DNA from: Macquaria australasica
Taxonomy: Eukaryota > Chordata > Actinopteri > Centrarchiformes > Percichthyidae
NCBI GenBank assembly: GCA_005408345.1
Contig: SEMN01000064.1
Coordinates: forward strand, 558,001-622,000
Direction of reading: 5' to 3'
Length of the DNA: 64,000 bases
Position 1 is the first letter of the stretch. The number at the start of each line of letters is the position of its first letter. Shown here one piece after another: positions 24,076 to 34,349 of this stretch. The notes below the pieces were generated by a model. It did no database searches and was not told the DNA's origin. It worked only from the letters and a program-made list of their open reading frames with translations. The position numbers were made by a program, and so were the translations under genes.

Positions 24076-25265
24076 CTTTGTAGATAACTGAAATGACAAA
24101 AATTCAGATAGAAATTGACAATATTATGAGCAGCAAGAGAGAGCTAGCCTTCTAAATAGATAGGTAGATAAAACCCTGAATGATTCGTAAAATCATTTTG
24201 TGTGCACATTCCCTTGTTATCTCAGCTGGAAATATTTCATCAAAAGGAGAAAAATGAAAAAGCTAAAACTCAGAGGCTTAACACTAACCTACTTAACCTG
24301 ATTTTAATCTTTTGTGAACCTTTCTTTCTATACAGCGTGCACAGAATCCATGCCAAGAACCTTCTGCAAGTTTATGCATGCACTGTGTTCTTTTGTTCTG
24401 GGCGACGGGGGACGTTGGCCTTATGCTTGCCACGCCCTGGTGTGGTTTAAGGCACATTCTCTACACAGATTAGGCGCTCTCTTTGCACACTCTAACCTCT
24501 CACCTCTCATGAACAACCAGCGCAGAGGCTGAAATCCTCCAGGTCAGCTGATTCTCGCATGCCTGCATAACAGGAGTTTATCTGGATGAGTTTGAAAGGG
24601 TGAGGTGTTCAAATTAGCTCTCAATCACATCTGACACATTTAAATTGCACGTTGGCATGTTGAGGAAAGATTTTCAGATATACTGTATGTAACCTACAGC
24701 AATAGATTATCTTTTGTGAATTTTACAAACAGTGGGATTGACGTAACAATGCAGACTTTCATGCTACAGCTCAAATTCCCAGATTTTTTGGAAGACTCCC
24801 AAGAATTCAAAAGAGCTTGGCATTCAGACAAAATCATAAGCTGAAATGGCAGAGCGACTAACACAGTCGGATCTGTGATAAGACCATTTCTCACAGCGAG
24901 GGAAGAGGAATTTTCCATTTCATCTGCAACTTTATGACCTCTGAGAATATTTTTTTGGGTTCATGTTCATGTTTATAAGTTTATGAACACAACATCTGCA
25001 AATGGACTGAAACTCTAGGTTGGGATTTTAAAACTCAAATGACTATGATGCTCTGCAAAAAATACCCAGAATACCCAATAGAAAGAATATTATTATTCCG
25101 TACAGGTATGTATTATTATTTCTTACAAATACACTAAACTTTCATTTACATATGAAATGAAACACTGAAAAAATGTCTATGTGTAGCTTATGGTTGTTAC
25201 TTTAGTCTGGCCAAATCAGATTTATATGAGGATAAAGAATGATTAACACACTTACAGAGGTCAGC

Positions 25266-25334
25266 ACACACACACACACACATACAGTATTCACACGCAC
25301 GCGCACACACACACACACACACAGTATTCACACA

Positions 25335-25370
<36 letters not shown>
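25266..25370. repeat. Interrupted (CA)n microsatellite
   Basis: Three CA blocks separated by 'tacagtattcacacgcacg'-like interruptions that are themselves repeated, which suggests expansion of a larger composite unit. Confidence 0.9.
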
Positions 25371-25373
<3 letters not shown>

Positions 25374-25493
25374 ACAGTAGAGAACTTCTGAACTTCCACA
25401 GCAATTTCATGTCCAATTTCATTAAGTTTAATTTGACAAAATGTATTCTCTTGTGTATGTGCGACAAAATCTTGAGGAGACTAAGGAGGTTAA

Positions 25494-25790
25494 ACCTGCA
25501 GCAAATAATGTTTTTTGGCCACTTGGGGCAAGCAGAAACAAGCTGCAAACACAACACTGACATCACCTTTTAAGTTGATATGGCAAACTTGTTAGCGTAC
25601 CGTTGCTAATTTACACATCCAGCAGTTACGGAGCAACATTGTTTGTGTCTGCCTGGTGAATGTAAGTCCAATATTCACTCTCTTTTAGCTGTTTTTGGTC
25701 TCCACCAACTCCTGAGGGAAATATCTGGCTCTTTAGCTGCTAAATGCTCCACTATGTTCACCAACTAGTCTCTAAATGTGTCTGTCCAAA
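25494..25790. repeat. Dispersed repeat family X, copy 2
   Basis: Shares 'ttttggccacttggggcaag', 'agttacggagcaacatt', 'gtaagtccaatattcactct', 'tttggtctccaccaactcct' and 'atgctccactatgttcacca' with the copies at 16665 and 39002. This copy has no secondary insertion. Confidence 0.7.
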
Positions 25791-27846
25791 GGAGATCTTG
25801 TGCAGTACAGATTTTCTGGATGAAGTAACTTACTGTGACTGTAACTGGGGTGAAGATGGGTTGAAGCAGGAAGGGGTGCAGTAGTGGGGTGTTGATGCCC
25901 TGTGGTTGATAAATGAGTATTGGTGTCATACTGGGAGTAGCAGGCAGGGTAGGTGGACACCTTTGCACGTTAAAAACAGAAAAAAAAACGTGGTTAAAAA
26001 ATGAAATTACCGAGCTCTACTTCAAAATTTGAACGTTTCCTGAACCTATGGGATATGTGTAGCTGGCGCCTCCTCCCCAGTGCATTGGCTGGATGCTCAC
26101 TAGGCAGGGGTCGTGTTAGGGTTTTGACCCCAGCCCGGTACTGCGGAGATGGCTTTGAAACATATGAGAGGTTGTGTTGGGAGGCGCACTCTGGTCAAGC
26201 AGAAAAAAAAACACACACAAAGGGATACACAATCCATGGTATGTGCGATAATGAGAGGACATCACGGTCTGTGGCATCCAATTAGGTGAAGAATCCAATA
26301 ATCCATTATATTCACTAACACAGGAGATGATTTATTGATTGAGGGAAACTAACCTATATTGGCTGGTGTAGCACTGATGGATGGGGAAGAGGAATAAAGG
26401 AAATAAGAAGCCACATACAGACAATCCTGGTTCTCCATTTGACTATGCAGGTTGTGTCTCTACAGTAATTAAGTATGTAAATAGCACTTGACAAAAAACA
26501 GGGCTACAAAGTGCCTCACAGTTATAAAAAATACAATAAAAAGCATTTGGATAAATATTTAAATCAAAGACAAGCAATTTTTTAAAAGAATGAGAACAAA
26601 TCAGGGCAAGGAAGCATCATAAAATGCCTTTGAGATTAAATAAAGGGCTCAGAAGTGTTTCCTGGTAGTCAACGAATTAAACTTCTCTGCTGACTGTGTA
26701 ATAATGCAGGACAATACAGTGTTTCTTTGCTGATTTTCAATAAAACTGCAGGAAACAATTACCCCTATTGCTTTACATTGACTGGATCAGGTACTGTACA
26801 TTAGTCAGCATTAGAGGTCATGTGCTGCACTGCCAAAACATTTACAATACAAGACAGCAACATGCCTTTTTCTGCTTCTACACAAGCTCAGAAATCATGT
26901 TTTATTTCTAGCAGGTGACGGTGGCAAAGACTAGCTCCATTCCTTTGACACACATTTTCTGTTTGGGTGTGAGGAGCTGTCCAGTGTGTATGGCCAAAAA
27001 CACTGAGCCAAGTGCTTTGCCAACATTTGTGTATAAATGTAGGCTCTGTGTAAATGGATGTTCATTAACATCAGAAAGGCGGTGGGTGGTTGGCAGTCCC
27101 TAGCTAATCTTGGCTTTCCTCTGGACTGGAAACTGAGCAGCTCTCCACAGGCAGAAACACAGAAAGAGATGACGGTGGGTTTCTCTTTCAGCACGACCTC
27201 CCCCATGTTCTGTTGTCCACTACAGCAGCAGCTGGGGATTTTAAGGGAACAATGTGTTAGGGTTAAACAAATGACCTCTACAGTCTTTACAGATCAATAT
27301 TCTGGAGAAATGTAATATTGTGCTTGTGACCTCTAGTGGGCAAAACATGCAGGACTGTTGGTCAAGTTGCGTCTGATCTTTTTTTTAAAGCTGTTGAATT
27401 TAAACATAGTATTGCAAGGCAGTGTTTAAATAACTCAATATGTGATCTCTAGGTTTACTTGAGTTTCTTTTCTCATTTAGGTTAAACCTGCACATTTACA
27501 AACAGCCCAGAACCTGTCAATAAAAGTCATATGGACTCACAGGTACAAGAAAAGCTTTAGCTAATCATTCTGTCATTATGTAAAGTCAGAGATTTTGGCA
27601 CTGGAGGGCGTTCATGTCCAAAGCATCAGTAAAGTCTGCAGATTGTAATTTTAAAACTAATAGATTTAAGATATTAACATCTACCTCCTGTCTTCAGGAA
27701 TTTCACTGCAATTATTTGTTGCTTAAATGTCCAAATTACTGAAACTAACAAGATAGATGTCCATGACTTCTAGAATAACACTGTTATAAATGTGTACCTA
27801 AATGTGTTACCCTGTTAGCACAGTATAACTAAAGGATGCTATTTTC

Positions 27847-28045
27847 TCATCGTCTTGGTTCCCCTCCAGCTCCTTTAGCAAAAGGATCCAGTTCCAGATC
27901 TTTGGTGTCGCTCCAGTGTTTACAAGCTGGCATCTTCCACCGGCTCCTCACACATGTCAGAGCATCAACAACCATCTTGTGCACCCACTCACAGGTCTGT
28001 GGGTGAACTAATGGACCATCCGGAGCCTTCACGTAGGAGTCAGTG
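27847..28045 (-). pseudogene. Orphan exon, chemokine C-terminus-like
   Basis: Read on the minus strand, a good acceptor ('ctgaaattacag' before 28045) opens a frame of about 66 residues to a stop at 27847. It contains 'GPLVHPQTCEWVHKMVVDAL', which resembles the last strand and helix of chemokines (C-V-x-P-x-x-x-W-V), but the expected Cys before Val is Leu and a Cys appears four residues later. No matching upstream exon with a CC or CXC pair is visible before dhrs11. Human CCL clusters lie near DHRS11 on 17q12, which fits. It may be a decayed chemokine gene, a divergent one with unseen exons, or chance. Confidence 0.3.
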
Positions 28046-28539
28046 CTGTAATTTCAGACAGTGACAACACACCACACACTGGCAATGATGCAAATACATT
28101 TGATTTTGTTCAATCATACCGAAGGTGAGTTGTATCACAGTGAAAATTCAAATCCATGTGAGGTTTTTATAGACAATACAACTGTGTGACTGTGATGTGC
28201 AGCACCAGTTTAGTGTGCTTGTTTTTATTTTACTTTTCAATGCAAATAAATGAGATTATGACTCTATGCTCTCATGCTGACATTTATCAATGAGCTACTT
28301 CAGTGACATCTAGTGGACATTAAAGGACAGTTTCTGTGTGATTTGAGTTTTTGCTCAAATTTCACATTTTCCAGAACTCTTAGTTACTCTCAGAAGTATT
28401 CAGTTTCTTTACTTAAGTAAAAGCACAAATATCACACTGTTACAAGTACCAGTCCTGCATTGAAAATGTTAGGCTACTTAAGTAAAACTATAGAATTATC
28501 TGGAAAATGTACTTAAAGTGTTAAAAGTAACAGTACTAC

Positions 28540-28690
28540 TTCACAATGAGTGTTTTGTCCAACCAATAGTCCAAACCTCAAAATTCTTAAAAACAAATTA
28601 AAATTATTAAAAAGGAAAAGCAGCAAATCCTTACATTAGTGAAGCTGGAACCGTGAAATGTATTTTGTCAATTAGACATTGTTTTTTGGT
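28540..28690. repeat. 'AGTCGATT'-type repeat fragment
   Basis: Contains 'tgttttgtccaaccaatagt' and 'agcagcaaatccttacatta', matching the internal part of the family. An Ac-like MITE fragment ('ttacttaagtaaaagcacaa', about 28390-28540) lies beside it. Confidence 0.5.
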
Positions 28691-28968
28691 CCCTCAACCC
28701 TGTGATCTAGGCATTTACTGCCTAGCTACACATTTCCTTCTGTATAATAATAAAGTTCAAGTGCAACAAATTTCATCTTAAAATCAGACATTTTAATTCT
28801 GTAAGTGCAAAATTACAGTACAAACTTCAAAACCAAAGTTATTCCATGATCAGATAAGAGTAATTAATTCTACACATGTAGTAAGTCAGTGTACTGCAGT
28901 TAGTGTAAACCAGTCAATCAGATGAAGAACGTGTCAGTACACTAAATCAGTTGTCACATGGTGCAATT

Positions 28969-31900
28969 CTACGACACCTGCTCCACAGGTCGCATCTGAA
29001 CGTCTCCAATCTGAAAGCAAAGATATGTGAAGGTTATCTCATGATGGGTAAAGTACTGATATTTCAACAGTAAAAGAGCAAAAACAAGTGTGATAAAACA
29101 CTATAGAAAGCACTAAAATATGTACTTGAGAGTAGAAGTCACATACCTGCACATGGGGAGGGGCACTTAGGACGTATGTTACAGAATTTGCAACATCTAT
29201 TGCTTCCAAGGGCTGTGGGAGAAGTGAAAAGGGAAATAATATGGACTGCTGGTTCAGATTCTAGTAATTATTATGTCAACAATACTCTAGGAATGTAGGA
29301 ATAATATGTGTACCTTAAATTTAGTGTATGAAGAAGCAGCTTTATCAGCGTTGTCTCTGTAGAGCCGCGGAGCAAATTCTGTCTCCACTACACCAGGAGA
29401 AATACACTGCAAAAAGAATGGGTTATGACAAATGAGTAAACTTCATGAACTACTGTGCATTTGTCTTATAATAGCTAATAATGGTGTTAGTGGTGCTTGT
29501 GGAGCTGGTGAAGGGCTGTGTAGTCTTTAGGTTAAGCTTGGTTTTAGACATTTTTATTGTTTGAAGAAGCACAACGCAGAGGTGGTTGAATGTGTCCAAT
29601 AAAAAGTTTTTTTTAGTTTTTTTTTTTAATGCAGACTGACTGTGATGAAGTCTTACTGTGGCTCTGATGTGGGTGTTCGCCTCACGCAGCTCCTGTCTCA
29701 GGCCCTCCGTCAGGGCCGTCACAGCATACTTGGTGCAGCTGTAGAAATGTATGTCCGTACTGTGAACAACACGATGTCCGCTCATGCTGCAACAGAAGAA
29801 GACGTATGATTGTACGAAAGGTTATCCATATTGATATGATCTCAGTCCCTAGTACTTGTGAATTTAGAAAAATCCCTAAAACATGAATTGTCAGTTGTTC
29901 TTTGAAAGCCACATTTCACTATTTGATGCAAGAAAATTTGTGTCCCACAAACTCTGGTAGGTCTAGGGCTGCAACAATTAGTCGATTAATCGATCGACAG
30001 AACTATTTTGGTAATGGATTAATTGTTTCTGTACCTGTTTATATTTATGATGTGCCCATCGTCAACATTTCTTTCTTTCATTGACTGATACGCTTCACGT
30101 GTGCATATACACAATGCAAGAACGTTCACCTGCAAGACACCAAGCAGAAAAGTAAAAAGTAAAGAAGAATTATGGCATTCATACTTTCCAGATAATGGCC
30201 GCTAGTCTGACTGTGGAAAACTGTTGTACACCAGTGATAACAGAATCTCTCGGATATTTTAATAATAATTTTCTGATCTGATTTTACTTTTATTTTTCGA
30301 ATATTTTCCAGATCTTTTAGGATATTTTATTATTATTTTTCAGATATTTTATTAATATTTTTCTGATATTTTACTAATGTTTTTCTGACATTCTATTAAT
30401 ATTTTTTGGATATTTTACTAATATTTTACTTTTATTTTTTGAATATTTTATTAATATTTGTTAGAATATTTTTCCTGATTTTTTTAGGATATTTTATTAG
30501 TATTTTTTGTAATATTTTACAAAGGTTTTCAGATATTTATATTTCCCTACACAGAAATAAAATAATCTATTGTAAACTTCACAGTTTCTTGTGCTTTTTA
30601 GCCACTTTAAAACTATAAATGACTTCATCTAAAGGTGTAGGAGACAGTTCCCTGTTTTTAGTTGATACTGGACCCAATGTTTCCCTTAAGATTTAACTGT
30701 CCAATTTGCTGTATGTTCTAGTTGTGTGTGATTTGTTGTGTCTAGACGTTGATGTATCTGATTAACTGAAGTTTTTACTGATCTGAAATAATGTCATGTT
30801 TAACTCTTTTTGACTTGATCAAGTCTTTTTGACTCGTCTTAGTAGGAAAAACACAGGTCTTACTAATAACATTAACGAAGGCTCTGTTATGTTCAAGTGC
30901 CCCAGTAAGCCGTGACAGTGTGCATAACACCAGGACCGTAAAACTGAAGCAGCTAAATGGAATTCAGTCCTTTTCCTACTGTGACATGTCCAAATGTCTT
31001 CAGTGGAAAAAGGCCCATCAAGGTTAATGATGCCAGCTTATATGTCTGGTACGCGGACAATCCACACAGCTCATTATTCTTAAATAAGCACCACCTGCTG
31101 CTCTGTGTCAACAACCACTTATGTTACTGATAATGTTTAAGACCACAGTCAAACTAGAGGCCAAAGTATTGTAGTTTAAACACACATATTTAATTATGTT
31201 AAATATGTCTAAAATAATTAAAATGTCTAAAATAAAAACACTAAGCTCTTACATCCAGCATGTTCTTCCAGCTACTGGTTTTGCCATTTAGCAGTGACTC
31301 CGGATGAGCCAGGCCGGCGTTGTTGATGCACACATCCACACCTTTGTGCTGCGCCTTGATGGCAGAGAACATGGACACAATCTCCTCCTCGTTGCTCAGG
31401 TCACACTTGAAAGGCACCAAAACACCACTGTGGCCTGCACTTTGACACTCAGCTGCCAGTTTCTGAAATAAAAAAACCGAAAAGATGTCAGGCAGCTCGG
31501 CTTTAAAATCAACTTTGTGAAGCAGGTCTCGTTTTCAATACGTTAAATGTATAAAGTGATGTCTTCTCAGTTTCTCCACCTGTCATTCAAACTGTAACTT
31601 AAACTGTAAGAAAAAACATTGCAGTAGTAGTAGTATTTAATTTTTTTGGATAAGGGGAGTAATTTGAATCTGTCATTTTCATGATTCCTTTTACTTACTG
31701 TTACACTTTTATCTTCTTCAGAGTCCTTGATTTTGGAGATAAACTAATTATTGCTTTTTTCAGATATTCAAAATGAATATTTTAAGACAGCAGACTGCTG
31801 ACTTCAGGGGAACTTGAGTTAATTGTGGGGCATTCATCACAGGTTATCCCAGGAAACTGTTCAGCTGAGGTGGTAAACCACCCAGGTCTTGACGCATCTC

Positions 31901-32794
31901 TTGATCAAGACGAAGACAGCCTAAACAACAGCCACATTCATTCAATTTATGTCATTTTCTGTGTCGAATAGCACCTCTGCCTCTTTTCCTTTTAAAGGTT
32001 AATGTGTTCTTTCATAAAAGTGTTTCAACTTTTACGATGTAAGAGGAAGTGGTCTTTGTTTCAGGCCAGGATGCCCGCCTCCACTATAAAACACTGCAGT
32101 GAAACCCTGTATTAACTTCCCTATATTGATTGATGGATGATGTATTATTTTATGAGGTTTCTCACTAGAAAAACACACACACTATCTTACAATCATTATG
32201 AGAACAGCAAGGTTTGAGACAGAAGAGAGTTTATTGTTTATGGGGGTTTATTTTTAACAGGAAAAGGCAAGCCAATTTCTTTGTGCTTTGGTTTCACGTG
32301 ACTTAACCGTGATCAGGAGAATCAATAGTTAGTAACTTTGGACGTTTTGAACTGAGCCATTTTTGTGTTGGTTTTTTTTTTTTTTTTTGCAGCCTAAAAA
32401 AAAAAGAAAAGAAAGAAAAAGACATCATAAACATAAAGTGCATTTTCATTTATACGACAAATGTCTTCTGCAACTTGTCTCTACACTTTCACTTCAGCAC
32501 TTCATCACCACTTTGGAAGTTTAGCAAACGTTAACTAAGTTACAGATAGCTTCTCTAATAGTGTCACATTGGTTTGTACTTCCTGCCTAAGGTGGACTGT
32601 TATTACTCATTGAATCCCCCCCAAAAAAAGTGCAGAAATTAAGTTTTAAATTCAGAGCAAACCTGTATTTTTTCGACGTCCCTGGCACAGCCCACCACCT
32701 TCATACCGTACCGGACCAGCTCCTTAGCTATGGCCGCCCCGATCCCGACCGAGGCTCCGGTCACCAGAGCCACTCTGCCCTTCCAGCGGTCCAT
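28969..32794 (-). CDS. dhrs11: Dehydrogenase/reductase SDR family member 11
   Basis: Exons in transcript order: 32794-32663, 31462-31253, 30129-30035, 29786-29657, 29406-29314, 29212-29147, 29010-28969; 768 nt, 255 aa, close to the roughly 260 aa of human DHRS11. It is a classical short-chain dehydrogenase: TGASVGIG cofactor motif (12-19), CDLSNEE after beta-3, NNAG (91-94), catalytic Ser148, Tyr161 and Lys165 (YSCTK), and the end IGDVQMRPVEQVS, very close to the mammalian end. The family member reduces keto groups of steroids and other carbonyls with NADPH. The start MDRWKGR matches the mammalian MERW start. An in-frame ATG at 32839 would add 15 residues (MRVLYLQQVTGVPVV) and cannot be excluded. 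No transmembrane segment beyond the Rossmann fold is evident. It is divergent from ca4. Confidence 0.95.
29958..30026. repeat. Repeat end abutting a dhrs11 splice donor
   Basis: 'agggctgcaacaattagtcg' followed by 'attaatcgatcgacagaact' and 'ggattaattg' is the left end of the AGTCGATT family. The recognisable part stops about 5-10 bp from the donor of exon 30129-30035. Confidence 0.6.
30252..30540. repeat. AT-rich minisatellite in dhrs11 intron
   Basis: About eleven diverged tandem units of roughly 22-30 bp, with core 'gatattttattaatatttt' and 'ctgatattttactaatg' variants. It lies in the intron between exons 31462-31253 and 30129-30035. Its low complexity explains the open frame at 30406-30618. 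Confidence 0.8.
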
Positions 32795-33249
32795 CACAAC
32801 CGGGACACCGGTCACCTGCTGTAAATACAAAACCCTCACAACAATGAGGAGCGCAGCACCGGGACTGGCAGCAGAGCCGACCCCAAGTTCCTACAGTCAG
32901 GTACTCGTGAACGCAGCACGGTGGAAGCGCTTCATTTCCGCTATACGTCACCGTGCTGCATTCAGGACAAAAGAGAAATGTAGGATTACGTACAAGGGAG
33001 AGGATTCGAGGACTACAATAGTTTACTATGCATATTTTAATTTTACTATGTATATTGAGCATCATTGGCATGAACATCATTATCATTGCTTATCTTATCA
33101 TACAGTTAGTGCAGCTATGTTTCATGATGGATATTTTTAATGTAAATGTGTACATATACACATTAGTGTGTATAAGTATACATCTGTATGTGTACATTTA
33201 TGCTGCTTTATTTCTTCCTCTGTCTCCCCAAAAGTGAGGACAAGATAAG

Positions 33250-34092
33250 GTACTGTTTTGAAACCACAAACTGGGATATGTTTTTGCAGAGACCCCTATG
33301 AGCTGACAGACTGTATCACTTCATATATATAATTCTGTGAGGAATATGTAATCAACACCAAGGAAGTCAAAGTATTACCTAATAACAAACCCTGGCTGTC
33401 AAAAGACTTGAAAAGATGCGCTGAATGTGTGCTCCATCCAGCTAAGGTCAGTTTTAACCAAACTATTCCAGTTCTTGCTGCACACCTGCACCGTGCCTAA
33501 CACATGGAAGGCATCTATTATCAGACCAGTACCCAAAAAGCCAGGGTCTAAAGATTTGAATGACTTCCACACTGTACCCTTAACCCCTGTACTGGCCAAG
33601 TGCATGGAGAGGGTTGTCAGTAAACACATCACCTCATCCATAGCACAACAACTGGAGCTATTACAGTTTGCTTATAAAACCCACAGAGGGACTGAGGACG
33701 CCACACTCACTATGGTCAACATGGTTGCCAGTCACCTACAAAAGACTAACACATATGCAGAGATTTTATTTGTTGATTTTAATTCGACTTTTAACATGAT
33801 GCAAATTCATGTACTCCTGCAACGGCTTCTGGACTTAGGGGTGTGCAGGAACCTTGTTTATCATCACTGATACTGTGTGACCAAACTATGGAAACTGTCA
33901 ACTGGTTTTCAGTATTTGGGATCACACATAGATGACAAACTGAGTTTCACAGACAATGGTGAATGCACTGACTGTTGTACAACTGAGAGATCTTTGTTCT
34001 GTTAATGTGTGTGTTTGTAGTTTCCTAGGTGAGACCAAAGACAATTTTCCTGCCTTGGCTGGACAATAAAGTTTATTCTGTTCTATTCTATT
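33250..34092 (+). pseudogene. LINE reverse transcriptase relic
   Basis: Frame segments include 'NNKPWLSKDLK', 'TWKASIIRPVPKKPG', 'LQFAYKTHRGTEDATL' and 'AEILFVDFNSTFNM', all typical of the RT domain of fish non-LTR elements (L2/Rex-like). The conserved '(F/Y)xDD' region is absent and stops and frame breaks follow. The relic ends in 'acaataaagtttattctgtt' with a short TTCTA tail, typical of a LINE 3' end. The longest frame is 33427-33870. The element is 5'-truncated, non-functional and sits just upstream of ca4. Confidence 0.75.
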
Positions 34093-34349
34093 AAAGCTGT
34101 GAATTTCCAGGCCAAACCCTGTGAATGGGAGTCCATTCATTATCTTGTGAATAGCAGTCTTCAGATATCAGTGTTTTCTATGTATCAGTGGTTACAGAAA
34201 TCAGGAGTCATAAAATCAAAGCATACAGTGTGGGCGGGATTGACAGGTGGGCCTACCTGTCTTATAACAGGCTGGTTGAACTCTGTTTCTGGCATCATTT
34301 TCCAAAACGTTCAATGCATGTGGACTCGGACAGATACAGTACATTTACA

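Larger units (their letters stand above)
24076..27846. other. Intergenic, repeats and microsatellite
   Basis: Contains an interrupted (CA)n microsatellite at about 25266-25370 and repeat family X copy 2 at 25494-25790. Frames at 25765-25968, 26001-26285 and 26915-27315 look non-coding: there are no splice partners, no homologous motif and overlapping opposite-strand frames. I see no gene. Confidence 0.45.
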
